A stretch of DNA of 64,000 bases from Dysgonamonadaceae bacterium (GCA_031272205.1 JAISUH010000090.1:1-64000), one strand, 5' to 3'; numbered from the stretch's first letter, positions 18,341 to 28,932 are shown. Translations and numbers: made by a program. Notes: generated by a model from the letters alone, not told the origin.

Positions 18341-19681
18341 ATGAAGACGACGGAAGAATTTCCCATGATTGCCAAAACGATGGCCGAACTCGAAGACGTA
18401 TTGGCCGAAGAACTTGTCGGGCTGGGGGCAAATAACATACAAATCGGCACACGAATGGTATCGTTCACCGGCGATAAAACATTGATGTACAAAGCCAACC
18501 TGCATTGCCGGACAGCATTGCACATCCTGAAACCGATACACTCGTTCAAGGCAGAGAATGCCGACGAAGTATATGAAGCCGTAAAACAGCTCGATTGGGA
18601 TAACTATTTGTCCATCGACAAAACTTTTGCAGTGGATTCCGTGGTTTTCTCCCATATTTTCCACCACTCCAAATTTGTGGCTTACCGCGTGAAAGACGCC
18701 ATTGCCGATTATTTCACCGAAAAATACGGAAAACGGCCGTCGGTAAGCGTTTCGAATCCCGATTTGGTGTTCAATATTCACGTGGCGCACAACAAATGCA
18801 CCTTGTCGCTCGACAGTTCGGGCGAATCGCTTCACAAGCGGGGCTATCGCGTGGCGCAAACCGAAGCGCCCCTCAACGAGGTGCTGGCAGCCGGGATGGT
18901 GCTGAAATCGGGATGGCGAGGCGAAAGCGTCTTCTTCGATCCGATGTGCGGTTCCGGCACACTGATTATCGAAGCGGCGATGGTTGCTCTGGGAATCCCT
19001 CCGGGAATTCATCGGGAACATTTTGCGTTTGAAAACTGGCCTGATTTCGATCGTGAATTGTTCAGCGCCATTTACAACGACGATTCCGGTTCGCGCGAAT
19101 GTTCACAGCGTATCATCGGATCCGATATATCTCCCAAAGCCATCGCGATAGCCGAACGAAACATCAAAAGCGCCGGATTGACAAAATACATTGACTTGCA
19201 AGTAAAACCCTTCCAGCAATATACCGAAGCTCCAGCCTCAAAAGGCGTACTGATGACCAATCCTCCTTACGGAGAACGCATTAAGATAGAGGAACTTGAA
19301 CCCCTGTACGCCATGATTGGCGAGCGTTTAAAACACGTTTTTACCGGATACGAGGCTTACATTTTGAGCTACAAAAAAGAATGTTTCGACAGCATCGGCC
19401 TAAAACCGACAAGACGGTTTTTCCTTTTCAACGGCGCATTGGAATGTGAAATGCGGGAATACGAAATTTTTGCGGGAAAACGCAATCTGCGACCAAGGGA
19501 AGAAAAGCATGAACAACACCCAAGGGATGACAAACGGGAACGTTACCCGCGTGAAGACCGAATATTTGCTACAAGCAAACCGGAAGAAAAGAGAACGCGC
19601 CCTCCTTTCAAACCCAAGAGCGACAAGCGCGACGAAACGCCGAAAAAACGCTTTTTCCGTTCCGACAGAAAGGATTCATAA
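18341..19681 (+). CDS. THUMP-domain class I SAM-dependent RNA methyltransferase (RlmL/YcbY-like)
   Basis: A protein of 446 residues from ATG 18341. An N-terminal ferredoxin-like/THUMP RNA-binding region (AKTMAELEDVLAEELVGLG to about residue 165) is followed by a Rossmann methyltransferase domain. That domain has the SAM-binding loop DPMCGSGTLIIEAA and the catalytic motif NPPYGERI, the N-P-P-Y type used for base N-methylation, as in E. coli RlmL (23S G2445). The last 65 residues are a very basic, disordered Arg/Lys tail, probably extra RNA contact. The exact rRNA target cannot be read from sequence. The Dabb gene follows after 39 bases. Confidence 0.93.
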   Translation: MKTTEEFPMIAKTMAELEDVLAEELVGLGANNIQIGTRMVSFTGDKTLMYKANLHCRTALHILKPIHSFKAENADEVYEAVKQLDWDNYLSIDKTFAVDSVVFSHIFHHSKFVAYRVKDAIADYFTEKYGKRPSVSVSNPDLVFNIHVAHNKCTLSLDSSGESLHKRGYRVAQTEAPLNEVLAAGMVLKSGWRGESVFFDPMCGSGTLIIEAAMVALGIPPGIHREHFAFENWPDFDRELFSAIYNDDSGSRECSQRIIGSDISPKAIAIAERNIKSAGLTKYIDLQVKPFQQYTEAPASKGVLMTNPPYGERIKIEELEPLYAMIGERLKHVFTGYEAYILSYKKECFDSIGLKPTRRFFLFNGALECEMREYEIFAGKRNLRPREEKHEQHPRDDKRERYPREDRIFATSKPEEKRTRPPFKPKSDKRDETPKKRFFRSDRKDS

Positions 19682-19720
19682 TTTTTTTACACAGATAACC
19701 CATCGTTAAAAACAACAATC

Positions 19721-20026
19721 ATGGTTAAACATATCGTATTATTCAAATTGGCCGACGAAGCCGAAGGCAATACCAAATTGCGCAATGCCGAAATCATCAA
19801 AGAGCGGTTAGAAAACCTGAGAAACAGTATTCCGCAAATCCGAAAGATTTGTGTTCGCATCAATTCGCAAGATTCACCCGAAGGCAATTACGATCTGATG
19901 CTTGACTCGGAGTTTGACAATATGGATGACGCCAAATCATACTCCGTTCACCCAAACCACTTGAAGGTTGTGGAATTTATCACAAAAGTCCGCACGTCGC
20001 GGGCTGCCATCGACTACGAGTTCTGA
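19721..20026 (+). CDS. Dabb family protein (stress-responsive alpha/beta-barrel domain)
   Basis: A 101-residue protein with the Dabb pattern: MVKHIVLFKL at the start, then the central NYDLMLDSEFDNMDDAKSY and HPNHLKVVEFI. Dabb proteins are small dimeric ferredoxin-like barrels of mostly unknown role; some bacterial and plant relatives are cyclases or stress-induced proteins. It probably shares a transcript with the methyltransferase gene. Its last 13 bases overlap the end of the convergent histidine kinase gene, so the two transcripts have complementary 3' ends. Confidence 0.92.
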   Translation: MVKHIVLFKLADEAEGNTKLRNAEIIKERLENLRNSIPQIRKICVRINSQDSPEGNYDLMLDSEFDNMDDAKSYSVHPNHLKVVEFITKVRTSRAAIDYEF

Positions 20027-22470
20027 TTGAGAAAATCGGTTTTTATCCACTGCACAAAGGCCTCCAAATCCGACTTGAAAAGGCGCACATCTTTCTCCCA
20101 TTCGGGATAGGCTTGTTCATCCCCGTCTTTCAATGCGTTCATTTTTTGGGGAGTTTCGAGGGATATTCGGGACGAACCCAGTTGCAGCAGAAAGGGAAGT
20201 ATTTTGTGGCAAAGGCGGCGCGTCTGTGCAAAATCGGAGGCATTCACAGAACGTTGCAAACCTTGCAAATCCTCTTCGACCGTATCTGTAAACTGCTGAA
20301 GGACTTCGTTTATGCTTTCCCGATCGCCATCGAACATGGCAAATAAGGCAGGAAATTCGTCGTCGGGGTTTTCCAAAACATCCTTTTTATCTTCTCCCCC
20401 ATCGTTTTGGGTTTGCAGCGCAATATCCAAAGCCGAAAGCGTTACCGGTTTGGAAATCAATCCCGAAAAACCGGACTCTTTTGCACTCGATTCGGTAATA
20501 TCGCCATGAGCTGTGAGCAGCCACACCGGAATCTGTTCGTTTGTTTTCCGGATTGCCTTCAACACATCGTTTCCGGAAACTTTACCCATCTCCATATCGG
20601 TGAAGACGATATCGAATGCCGATGTGTCAATCGTCTCCGTATCGCATTTTTCGCACAACTCAACGCTGTGCCCCATGCGCTGCATGATTTCCACAAGGAC
20701 ATTCCCGAACGAATTATCATCTTCGAAAACAAGTATTTTTTTTGATTTTCGGGAAAGGATGTTCGTTGCTTTCAGCTTGTCCGGCGCAACCGCCCTATCG
20801 AGCGGCAATGCAACATTTACCACCGTACCTTTCCCCAGCTCCGACTCCACATTGATACTTCCTCCCATCGCAAGCGTAAGCCCTTTCGTAACATACAATC
20901 CAAAACCCGAACCCTCAACGAACACGGAATTATCCATCCGCAAAAACGGCCGGAACACATTTTCTATTTTACTCATATCCATTCCCACACCGGTGTCGGA
21001 TATCCGGAATTTAAATTTCTTCCTCCCATCTTCCACCGTCAACTCAACAGCGCCTTCCTCCGTATATTTGATGGCGTTAGAGATGATATTCGACAAAATT
21101 TGCTTAACGCCCGTATGGTCGGCACAAACAAAACATTCGCCACCGATACGGCAATCATAACGCAATTCGAGATTTTTCTCATCGGCAATCGGACGAAACA
21201 TCTCGATAATTTCGGCGCACAATTCCGGCAAATTGAAAACACTTTCCTTGGGACGATAGGCGCGTTTTTCCAAACGCGAATATTCGAGCAGATTCGACAA
21301 CATATTCAAAATGTGCCCGCCCGAATTTAATGCCGACTGCAACTGCCGTTTTTTCTCCGGATCGGGTTCTTCCACACGCCACAAATCCATATATCCTATC
21401 ATCGAGCTCAGCGGCGTTTTTATATCGTGCGATACGGAAAGAAGCAGCTTATGGCGGCTTTCCATCAATTCATCGGTCAGCTGCTTTTCTTTGATGAGAT
21501 CGTGCCTTGCTCTCCGCCCTCTAATCAAATCACCGGCGATAAGCAAGATGATGAACAATATCAGCAAAAGCGACAATCCGCCCGAATTGACGGCGAACTG
21601 AAAAATTTCGCGTGTCAATTGTTCATTGGCATAAGTCCGGGAAAAAACAGACTGCAGGGTCTCCTCGTGAAAGCGTGTGAGGAGTTGCGATATCTGGGTA
21701 AAGATATCGGCGTCGGCCACAATGAGCTGCCGCACACGCTGCTCGATCTCTGTAATTTTGCGCTGGTAATCGACTGATACCTGGTTGGTTGTAACCCTTA
21801 AATCGCGAAACATCCCCACCGTATCGATTGCTGTTTTGTGGGTAGTGCCGACATCTACTATGTGAATGGCTGTGTCGGTAGGTTGTTCGGTGGGCACGAA
21901 CACATTTTTCACCCTGTCCCAAAAACTTTTCTTTTTTACGGGTTTTTCCTGTGCCGGCAAAATGAGGCTGTCTTTTCTGATAGTAACCTCCACCGTTTCT
22001 GTATTTTTGACGTTCCCCTGGATGCTGTCGATTTTCACCTTCAAATTCCTTATCGGGTTTCTTTTACGATTGAATTGCAAAGAAAGGCGTTTCACGATGT
22101 CTTTTTTCTTTTCGAGAAGCTCGCTCACTTCTTTCAGTATGTCCTCAGGATGACCTTGGCCGGACAATATCGTTCCCAATTCTTGAATCTGGATGTCAAT
22201 ATTTTCGATGACAGCCTCATAACGCTCCAAATCGCTTTTTTTCTGGGAAAATAAATATTCGTTGGTTATGTTTTGGGCTTCCTGTATGCCGGAAATGAGG
22301 ACATTGGTTTTTCCCACAATTAACGAGAGGTCTTCCACCTCTTGCCGCTGTCCGTCGATAGCTGCGTTCATCCGTTCCAAATAAAAGAACAAGCCATAAA
22401 AATAGGCGGCGACAACAAGGAAAATCAGTATTATTTTTATCGATATTTTATGTTCGAAAGAATTTGCCAT
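20014..22470 (-). CDS. Hybrid sensor histidine kinase with receiver and Hpt domains
   Basis: An 818-residue inner-membrane sensor. Membrane segments lie at about 11-30 and 297-316, flanking a coiled-coil-rich sensory region of about 265 residues. The HisKA box is SVSHDIKTP with His348. The ATPase has N box NIISNAIKY, G1 SDTGVGMD and G2 EGSGFGLYVTKG. The receiver starts near residue 578 with acidic pair E583-D584 and phospho-acceptor D625. The C-terminal Hpt domain has RRLCHKILPF with His755. It therefore contains a complete His-Asp-His relay and needs a separate DNA-binding regulator, which is not adjacent. Its gene overlaps the end of the Dabb gene. Confidence 0.95.
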   Translation of the reverse strand: MANSFEHKISIKIILIFLVVAAYFYGLFFYLERMNAAIDGQRQEVEDLSLIVGKTNVLISGIQEAQNITNEYLFSQKKSDLERYEAVIENIDIQIQELGTILSGQGHPEDILKEVSELLEKKKDIVKRLSLQFNRKRNPIRNLKVKIDSIQGNVKNTETVEVTIRKDSLILPAQEKPVKKKSFWDRVKNVFVPTEQPTDTAIHIVDVGTTHKTAIDTVGMFRDLRVTTNQVSVDYQRKITEIEQRVRQLIVADADIFTQISQLLTRFHEETLQSVFSRTYANEQLTREIFQFAVNSGGLSLLLILFIILLIAGDLIRGRRARHDLIKEKQLTDELMESRHKLLLSVSHDIKTPLSSMIGYMDLWRVEEPDPEKKRQLQSALNSGGHILNMLSNLLEYSRLEKRAYRPKESVFNLPELCAEIIEMFRPIADEKNLELRYDCRIGGECFVCADHTGVKQILSNIISNAIKYTEEGAVELTVEDGRKKFKFRISDTGVGMDMSKIENVFRPFLRMDNSVFVEGSGFGLYVTKGLTLAMGGSINVESELGKGTVVNVALPLDRAVAPDKLKATNILSRKSKKILVFEDDNSFGNVLVEIMQRMGHSVELCEKCDTETIDTSAFDIVFTDMEMGKVSGNDVLKAIRKTNEQIPVWLLTAHGDITESSAKESGFSGLISKPVTLSALDIALQTQNDGGEDKKDVLENPDDEFPALFAMFDGDRESINEVLQQFTDTVEEDLQGLQRSVNASDFAQTRRLCHKILPFLLQLGSSRISLETPQKMNALKDGDEQAYPEWEKDVRLFKSDLEAFVQWIKTDFLNQNS

Positions 22471-22497
22471 ACCGTATTATATTCTATTTCAGACGCT

Positions 22498-22505
22498 CAA
22501 AGATA
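22498..22505 (-). promoter_or_regulatory. -7 promoter element for the hybrid kinase
   Basis: The minus strand reads TATCTTTG, 27 bases before the kinase ATG at 22470. The -33 region is not well matched. Confidence 0.5.
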
Positions 22506-22578
22506 AGAAACTTTATCCATGAATCCGCTTTTATTGAAAATTTATCTTTCGATTTGATTGTTATTGACGCTTCGGCAG

Positions 22579-23706
22579 TTACACCCACATCAATTCGCTC
22601 ATGATTCCGTCGGAGATAAAGAGGCCTTCACGCGACAATTTCAGCACGTTTTTTTCAACAGTCAGCAATCCTGCATCGATAAACTTTTGGGCGTTATCTA
22701 TAGCATATCGCCGCAGTTCTTGGCCGAAGCGCTTTTCCAAAAGCTGCAAATCCACCCCCCAAACAGTTCTCAATCCGGTCAGTATAAACTCGTTGTATCG
22801 TTCTTCTTTCGACAAGGATTCTGTTTCACGGTAAAGCGTTCCGCTTGCCATTGCCTCAATGTATCTTTTCAACGAAGCCGGGTTCCACGACCGCTCCTGC
22901 CTTGTGAAGGAATGTGCCGCAGGCCCCAGTCCGAGATAGTCTTTTCCTTGCCAGTACGATAAATTGTGGCGCGAAAACCATCCGTCACGGGCAAAATTGG
23001 ATATTTCGTAATGTGTGAATCCGTTTTTAGTCAGGTTTTCAATCAGCAGCGAAAACATGCAGTTGCTCGTTTCCTCATCCACGGGCTGTATTTTTCCCGC
23101 TTTGCGCATCAGGTAGAGCCGGGTTTTTTCTTCATAAATCAGATGGTAAGCCGAAATATGAGGAATGTTCAGTTCGATGGCTTTATCGATATTGCGCTGC
23201 CATAGTTCGAGGCTTTGCCGGGGCAGACCATACATCAAGTCGATGGATATATTCTCAAATCCGGCTTTCCGGCACGCTTTCACTGCATTTTCGGCTTGTC
23301 CGGCAGTGTGCCGCCGACTTAAAAATTTCAGTTCGTCGTCGTCGAAACTTTGTATGCCGATACTGATACGATTGAAGGGAAGGGTGCGAAGCTCGCCGAT
23401 AGTATTGTCGGATAAATCATCGGGGTTCGCCTCCAAGGTAATTTCCGCATCGGGGGCAATTTGATATTCCGAAGACAAGGCTTCGAAGATTTGCACGAAA
23501 TGCTTTTTCTGCAACCTCGACGGTGTGCCGCCTCCAAAATAAATGGTTTCCACACGCTCATCCCCTATCTCTTTTTTTCGTAGCGCGGCTTCAACGCACA
23601 AGGCATCCGTAAAAGCGTCGATTTCACGCTCGTTGGTTCCCGAGTAGAAATCGCAATAAATGCAGCGCGTTTTGCAAAAGGGGATATGAAGGTAAATGCC
23701 TGCCAA
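22579..23706 (-). CDS. hemW: Radical SAM haem chaperone HemW (TTG start)
   Basis: A 375-residue radical SAM protein. The cluster-binding cysteines are C11, C15 and C18 in IPFCKTRCIYCDF; the CDF ending and absence of the fourth cysteine separate HemW from true HemN. IYFGGGTPSRL and the C-terminal HemN-C-like region complete the family. HemW binds haem and delivers it to membrane haemoproteins. The start must be the TTG at 23706, because the cluster motif comes within 20 residues and no ATG precedes it. The TTG directly follows the stop codon of the HD gene, so translation is probably coupled. Confidence 0.94.
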   Translation of the reverse strand: MAGIYLHIPFCKTRCIYCDFYSGTNEREIDAFTDALCVEAALRKKEIGDERVETIYFGGGTPSRLQKKHFVQIFEALSSEYQIAPDAEITLEANPDDLSDNTIGELRTLPFNRISIGIQSFDDDELKFLSRRHTAGQAENAVKACRKAGFENISIDLMYGLPRQSLELWQRNIDKAIELNIPHISAYHLIYEEKTRLYLMRKAGKIQPVDEETSNCMFSLLIENLTKNGFTHYEISNFARDGWFSRHNLSYWQGKDYLGLGPAAHSFTRQERSWNPASLKRYIEAMASGTLYRETESLSKEERYNEFILTGLRTVWGVDLQLLEKRFGQELRRYAIDNAQKFIDAGLLTVEKNVLKLSREGLFISDGIMSELMWV

Positions 23707-24159
23707 TTATTCTGTTTCGGTAAGTTGTTTGTATGCTTTCAGGTATTTGCGCAACCGGACAAATTCGAAGTCGGGAATGTTGTCCCACCGGCGGATGTCC
23801 ATGTTGTCCGACAGGTCGTTGAGTTTTACGCGAACCGCCAAGGGTATGGGTTTCACACGATCCAAATAATCATCGTAGCTTTCATCGTTGCGCCGCGTCA
23901 AAGCGTCTATGGCTGCGAGTATATCGTCGGAAAAGCCTTCGCATGCGAGATCGTCAATTGTCCAAGGGGTATCTTCCACCACGTCGTGCAGAATACCCAC
24001 TATTTTTTCGGGCAAAGTTTGTCCGGCATTCATCACCCGAAACGGATGTTCGATATAGGGACGCCCGTTATTGGTGTCCAACTGTCCGGTGTGCGCTTCG
24101 ATTGCTATCAGTATAGCTCTGTTGAGTTGTTCTTTAAGGGTAATCGCCGTTTTGTTCAT
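23707..24159 (-). CDS. Small HD-domain hydrolase, SpoT/MESH1-like
   Basis: A 150-residue protein from ATG 24159. The motifs follow the hydrolase domain of RelA/SpoT enzymes: HTGQ (H23), YIEHP (H38), ILHDVVEDT (H58-D59), ALTR, and VKLNDLSDNM (D115), which corresponds to KLADRLHNM. A stand-alone domain of this size resembles MESH1 or the small alarmone hydrolases that remove the 3'-pyrophosphate from (p)ppGpp. A related HD phosphohydrolase of other specificity is also possible. It forms a two-gene unit with hemW, whose start codon directly abuts its stop. The frame is open further upstream, but that part shows no family resemblance. Confidence 0.85.
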   Translation of the reverse strand: MNKTAITLKEQLNRAILIAIEAHTGQLDTNNGRPYIEHPFRVMNAGQTLPEKIVGILHDVVEDTPWTIDDLACEGFSDDILAAIDALTRRNDESYDDYLDRVKPIPLAVRVKLNDLSDNMDIRRWDNIPDFEFVRLRKYLKAYKQLTETE

Positions 24160-24260
24160 TATTTTCTTCGATTTTATACCAGAAATAACAAAATATAAGG
24201 ATAAAATGTTGAGGCTATTCGGAGAAAAACAACCGATGGAGAAGAACAGCGTTTGTATCA

Positions 24261-24293
24261 AAAAAACGCCGTCCTGAAAAAGGGCGGCGTTTT
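24261..24293 (-). terminator. Rho-independent terminator after gap
   Basis: A 13-bp stem (24263-24275 with 24281-24293, one G-T pair) and a 5-base loop are followed on the minus strand by a run of T. It lies 23 bases after the gap stop. It is A-rich on the other side too, so it may work both ways. Confidence 0.88.
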
Positions 24294-24316
24294 ACTATCG
24301 TTGTCGGAACTTTTAT

Positions 24317-25339
<1,023 letters not shown>

Positions 25340-25382
25340 TTAAATTAATTCCTGAAATTTTTCTTTAATATTTACCGAGTTG

Positions 25383-25390
25383 CAAAGGTA
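25383..25390 (-). promoter_or_regulatory. -7 promoter element for gap
   Basis: The minus strand reads TACCTTTG, a match to TAnnTTTG, about 60 bases before the gap ATG. Confidence 0.55.
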
Positions 25391-25486
25391 CATTTTTTTT
25401 TCTGTTTTAATGAAATTATTCGTGTCAAAAACTCTAAAAATTAAGGACAAATATTCATTTTTCATTGAGTTGTTTATCGACGACTG

Positions 25487-27013
25487 TTATTCATTCTCCG
25501 GTTTGCCTTTATCAGCCGCCCCTCTCCTCACGAACGAGTGCTTGCGGCTATATACAAAATAAATTACAATTCCGATTGCCATCCAGATGATCAACCGTTC
25601 CCAACTTGCCTTGGGCAGCGATAACATCATGGCGAGGCAGACAACAATACCCAAAATGGGAACCGTCGGCACGAACGGAGTTTTGAATTTGCGCGGCACT
25701 TCCGGCATCGTCTTACGCATGATAATTACGCCGATGCAGACAAGGATAAAAGCAAACAGTGTGCCGATTGAAACCATGTGTCCCAAATCGGAGACAGGCA
25801 CAAATCCGGCAAACAGGCTGACAAAAATCATGAAGAACAAGTTGGTTTTATACGGGGTACGGAATTTCGAATGTACCTTCGAAAAGAAACGGGGCAGCAA
25901 GCCGTCGTGCGACATGGCGTAGAAAACGCGGCTTTGTCCCAAAAGCATCACCAATATCACGGATGTATATCCCGCCAAAATGGCGATGATTATGCCGTCT
26001 TGCAACCACAAGTAAGGCGTGTGGGCTATAGCCGTGGCGACGGGTTTGGCATCGTTGATAAATTCTTTGTAGTTGGCAAGGCCTGTCATTACAAAAGAGA
26101 AAACCACATAGAGCAGCGTACACACCAACAACGAGCCGAGAATACCCACCGGCATGTCCCGCTTAGGATTTTTCGCCTCTTGCGCCGCCGTGGACACGGC
26201 ATCGAAACCGATGAAAGAGAAGAAAACGACTGCCGCACCGCGCAAGATACCCGAAATGCCGTAATGTCCGAAATGTTCACTTCCCAAAAAAGACCAAAAA
26301 CCTGTTTCCCCCTCCATCAAAGCCGTTTCTCCCGGATTGGGAATGATAAACGGATTGTGATTGGCGGGATTGATGTATTTCCATCCGGCGACGATAAAAA
26401 CGAAAACCACACTCAACTTCAATATTACCAATATATTATTCATCACGGCGCTCTTCCGCGTCCCGTTAATCAAGACGAACGAAAGAAGCATGACAATAAA
26501 TATGGCGGGAAGATTTATCACGCCGTTATCGATAACCACGCCGTTCGACAGCGACAGGGTCTCGAAGGGCGAAGACAATAGTTCGTAGGGTATAAAGCCC
26601 AAATCGTGGTTAATAAGGAATTCAACCAAATACCGCGACCAACTCACCGAAACCGTTGCCGCGCCAAGCGCATACTCCAAAACAAGATCCCAACCGATAA
26701 TCCAGGCAATAAACTCGCCCATAGTGGCATAAGAATAGGTGTAGGCGCTGCCCGCCACGGGAATCATCGAAGAAAACTCCGCGTAACACAAGCCGGCAAA
26801 CATGCACCCAATGGCGGCCACCACAAAAGAAACGGTTACCGCCGGACCGGCATTGTCGGCGGCGGCAATCCCCGTCAGGGAAAACAACCCGGCGCCGATA
26901 ATCGCCCCAACGCCTAAGGCTATCAGTGATGCGTAATTCAACGACCGCTTCAATTCCTTGCCGTTATCAGCCTCGGAAATTAATTGGGTTATCGGTTTTT
27001 TTACAAATAACAT
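25487..27013 (-). CDS. APC-family amino acid permease
   Basis: A 508-residue inner-membrane transporter from ATG 27013; a frame open further upstream lies beyond the promoter element. It has about 12-13 hydrophobic segments. The first carries the substrate-binding glycine motif GVGAIIGAGLFSLTG, as in CAT/YfnA-type cationic amino acid transporters. AVVFFSFIGFDAVSTAAQEAKNPKRDMPVGI is broken here only as a pointer: the key piece is FIGFDAVSTAAQEAKNP in segment 6. The C-terminus ends in KHSFVRRGAADKG. The substrate cannot be assigned. It is monocistronic, divergent from ettA. Confidence 0.93.
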   Translation of the reverse strand: MLFVKKPITQLISEADNGKELKRSLNYASLIALGVGAIIGAGLFSLTGIAAADNAGPAVTVSFVVAAIGCMFAGLCYAEFSSMIPVAGSAYTYSYATMGEFIAWIIGWDLVLEYALGAATVSVSWSRYLVEFLINHDLGFIPYELLSSPFETLSLSNGVVIDNGVINLPAIFIVMLLSFVLINGTRKSAVMNNILVILKLSVVFVFIVAGWKYINPANHNPFIIPNPGETALMEGETGFWSFLGSEHFGHYGISGILRGAAVVFFSFIGFDAVSTAAQEAKNPKRDMPVGILGSLLVCTLLYVVFSFVMTGLANYKEFINDAKPVATAIAHTPYLWLQDGIIIAILAGYTSVILVMLLGQSRVFYAMSHDGLLPRFFSKVHSKFRTPYKTNLFFMIFVSLFAGFVPVSDLGHMVSIGTLFAFILVCIGVIIMRKTMPEVPRKFKTPFVPTVPILGIVVCLAMMLSLPKASWERLIIWMAIGIVIYFVYSRKHSFVRRGAADKGKPENE

Positions 27014-27038
27014 AGCTTTTTGATTACATTTCAGGCTG

Positions 27039-27072
27039 CAAATATACAAATTTGAAAACAAACGACGGCAAA
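27039..27072 (-). promoter_or_regulatory. Promoter for the amino acid permease
   Basis: The minus strand has TATATTTG at 27046-27039 (consensus -7), with TTTG at 27072-27069 as a -33 box, a 22-base spacer. The ATG follows 25 bases downstream. Confidence 0.6.
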
Positions 27073-27189
27073 AATAAAACAATAAGTCGCTTTTTATTCG
27101 AAAAAACATTGCAATCGACAGATTTCGTCGGCTTTTCGTAATATTTTTCCACAAACGGCTACTCTTTTCTGAAATTGAAATATAATTCG

Positions 27190-27197
27190 TACTTTTG
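27190..27197 (+). promoter_or_regulatory. -7 promoter element for ettA
   Basis: TACTTTTG matches TAnnTTTG, 32 bases before the ettA ATG at 27230. It is divergent from the permease promoter about 150 bases away. Confidence 0.6.
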
Positions 27198-27229
27198 CGG
27201 AAAGAAACCACTCATAAATTCAATTATAT

Positions 27230-28912
27230 ATGTCGGACGATAAGAAAATCATTTTCTCTATGGTGGGCGTCAACAAGACCTACCCTCCCCACAAACAAGT
27301 GCTTAAAAACATCTACCTTTCGTTTTTTTACGGCGCCAAAATCGGCATCATCGGATTAAACGGTTCCGGTAAATCAACGCTGTTGAAAATCATTGCCGGA
27401 ATAGACAAGGATTTCCAAGGCGAAATTGTGTCCGATAAAAGCTTCTCTGTCGGTTATTTGGAACAAGACCCCAAATTAGACAACGACAAAACGGTCATCG
27501 AAATCGTTCGCGAAGGGGTGCAACCCATCATGGATTTGCTGAGCGAATACGAAGAAATCAACCAAAAATTCGGCCTGCCGGAGTATTACGAAAACGAAGA
27601 CAAGATGAACTCGCTCTTCGCACGGCAAGCCGAACTGCAAGACAAACTCGATGCGGTGGATGCATGGACGATTGACAACCGTCTCGAACGTGCCATGGAC
27701 GCTCTCCGTTGCCCGCCCGAAGACCAATTGGTGAAACACCTGTCGGGGGGCGAACGCCGTCGCGTGGCTCTTTGCCGTCTGCTGCTCCAAGAACCCGACG
27801 TTCTGCTGCTCGACGAGCCGACCAACCACTTGGATGCAGAATCCATCGACTGGCTCGAACAACACCTCCAGCAATACAAAGGGACGGTTATCTGCATCAC
27901 GCACGACCGTTATTTTCTCGACCACGTAGCGGGATGGATTTTGGAACTCGATCGGGGCGAAGGCATCCCGTGGAAAGGCAATTACACCTCATGGCTCGAA
28001 CAGAAAACCAAACGCATGGAGCAGGAAGAAAAACAGGCCAGCAAACGCCGCAAAACATTGGAACGCGAGCTGGAATGGATAAACATGGCTCCCAAAGCGC
28101 GGCAAGCGAAAGGAAAAGCCCGCCTCAACTCTTACGAAAGGATGCTCAACGAAGATACGCGCGAACGCGAGGATAAATTGGAGATTTTCATCCCTAACGG
28201 CCCGCGACTGGGTAATAAAGTCATTGAAGCGCACAGCGTAGCCAAAGCTTTCGGCGATAAATTGCTGTTCGACGACCTCAATTTTGCGCTTCCTCCAAAC
28301 GGAATCGTCGGGGTTATCGGGCCTAACGGCGCGGGAAAAACCACCTTATTCCGCCTTATCCAAGGCATGGAAAAAATCGATAAAGGCTCGTTTGAAGTGG
28401 GCGAAACCGTCGCAACCGCATACGTCGATCAATCGCACGAAGCCATCGACCCCGACAAAACCGTTTACCAAGTGGTTTCGGGCGGTTCTGAATTTATTCG
28501 CGTGGGAGGCAAAGAAATCAATGCCCGCGCCTATTTGGCCCGTTTCAACTTCACGGGCGCCGATCAGGAAAAGCTTTGCGGCGTGCTGTCGGGTGGTGAG
28601 CGTAACCGCCTCCATTTGGCGCTGACACTGAAAGCCGAAGCCAATGTCCTGCTGCTTGACGAGCCAACAAACGACATCGATGTGAACACGCTCCGCGCAT
28701 TGGAGGAAGGCCTCGAAAACTTCGCCGGATGCGCCGTGGTCATCTCACACGACCGCTGGTTCCTCGACCGCATTTGCACGCACATTCTCGCCTTCGAAGG
28801 GAACAGCGAAGTCTTCTATTTCGAAGGCTCATACAGCGACTATGAGGAAAACAAAAGGATGCGACTCGGCAACGAAGAACCCAAACGGGTGAGATACCGC
28901 AAACTGCAATAG
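27230..28912 (+). CDS. ettA: Energy-dependent translational throttle protein EttA (ABC-F)
   Basis: A 560-residue soluble protein with two ABC domains and no membrane part. The first has Walker A GLNGSGKST (42-50), signature LSGGERRRVALCRLLL and Walker B VLLLDEPTNHLD. The second has GPNGAGKTT (about 364), LSGGERNRLHLAL and VLLLDEPTNDID. The arm between the first ABC halves (about 95-140) and the charged linker (KRMEQEEKQASKRRKTLE) match EttA rather than Uup or antibiotic-resistance ABC-Fs. EttA binds the ribosomal E site and gates the first elongation cycle according to the ADP:ATP ratio. The DUF5686 gene follows after 20 bases. Confidence 0.97.
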   Translation: MSDDKKIIFSMVGVNKTYPPHKQVLKNIYLSFFYGAKIGIIGLNGSGKSTLLKIIAGIDKDFQGEIVSDKSFSVGYLEQDPKLDNDKTVIEIVREGVQPIMDLLSEYEEINQKFGLPEYYENEDKMNSLFARQAELQDKLDAVDAWTIDNRLERAMDALRCPPEDQLVKHLSGGERRRVALCRLLLQEPDVLLLDEPTNHLDAESIDWLEQHLQQYKGTVICITHDRYFLDHVAGWILELDRGEGIPWKGNYTSWLEQKTKRMEQEEKQASKRRKTLERELEWINMAPKARQAKGKARLNSYERMLNEDTREREDKLEIFIPNGPRLGNKVIEAHSVAKAFGDKLLFDDLNFALPPNGIVGVIGPNGAGKTTLFRLIQGMEKIDKGSFEVGETVATAYVDQSHEAIDPDKTVYQVVSGGSEFIRVGGKEINARAYLARFNFTGADQEKLCGVLSGGERNRLHLALTLKAEANVLLLDEPTNDIDVNTLRALEEGLENFAGCAVVISHDRWFLDRICTHILAFEGNSEVFYFEGSYSDYEENKRMRLGNEEPKRVRYRKLQ

Positions 28913-28932
28913 AAAGCCTATTTTTACGCTCC

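Noticed and set aside
27014-27211. Upstream extension of the amino acid permease
   Set aside because: It covers the -33/-7 promoter pair and encodes nothing like a permease N-terminus.
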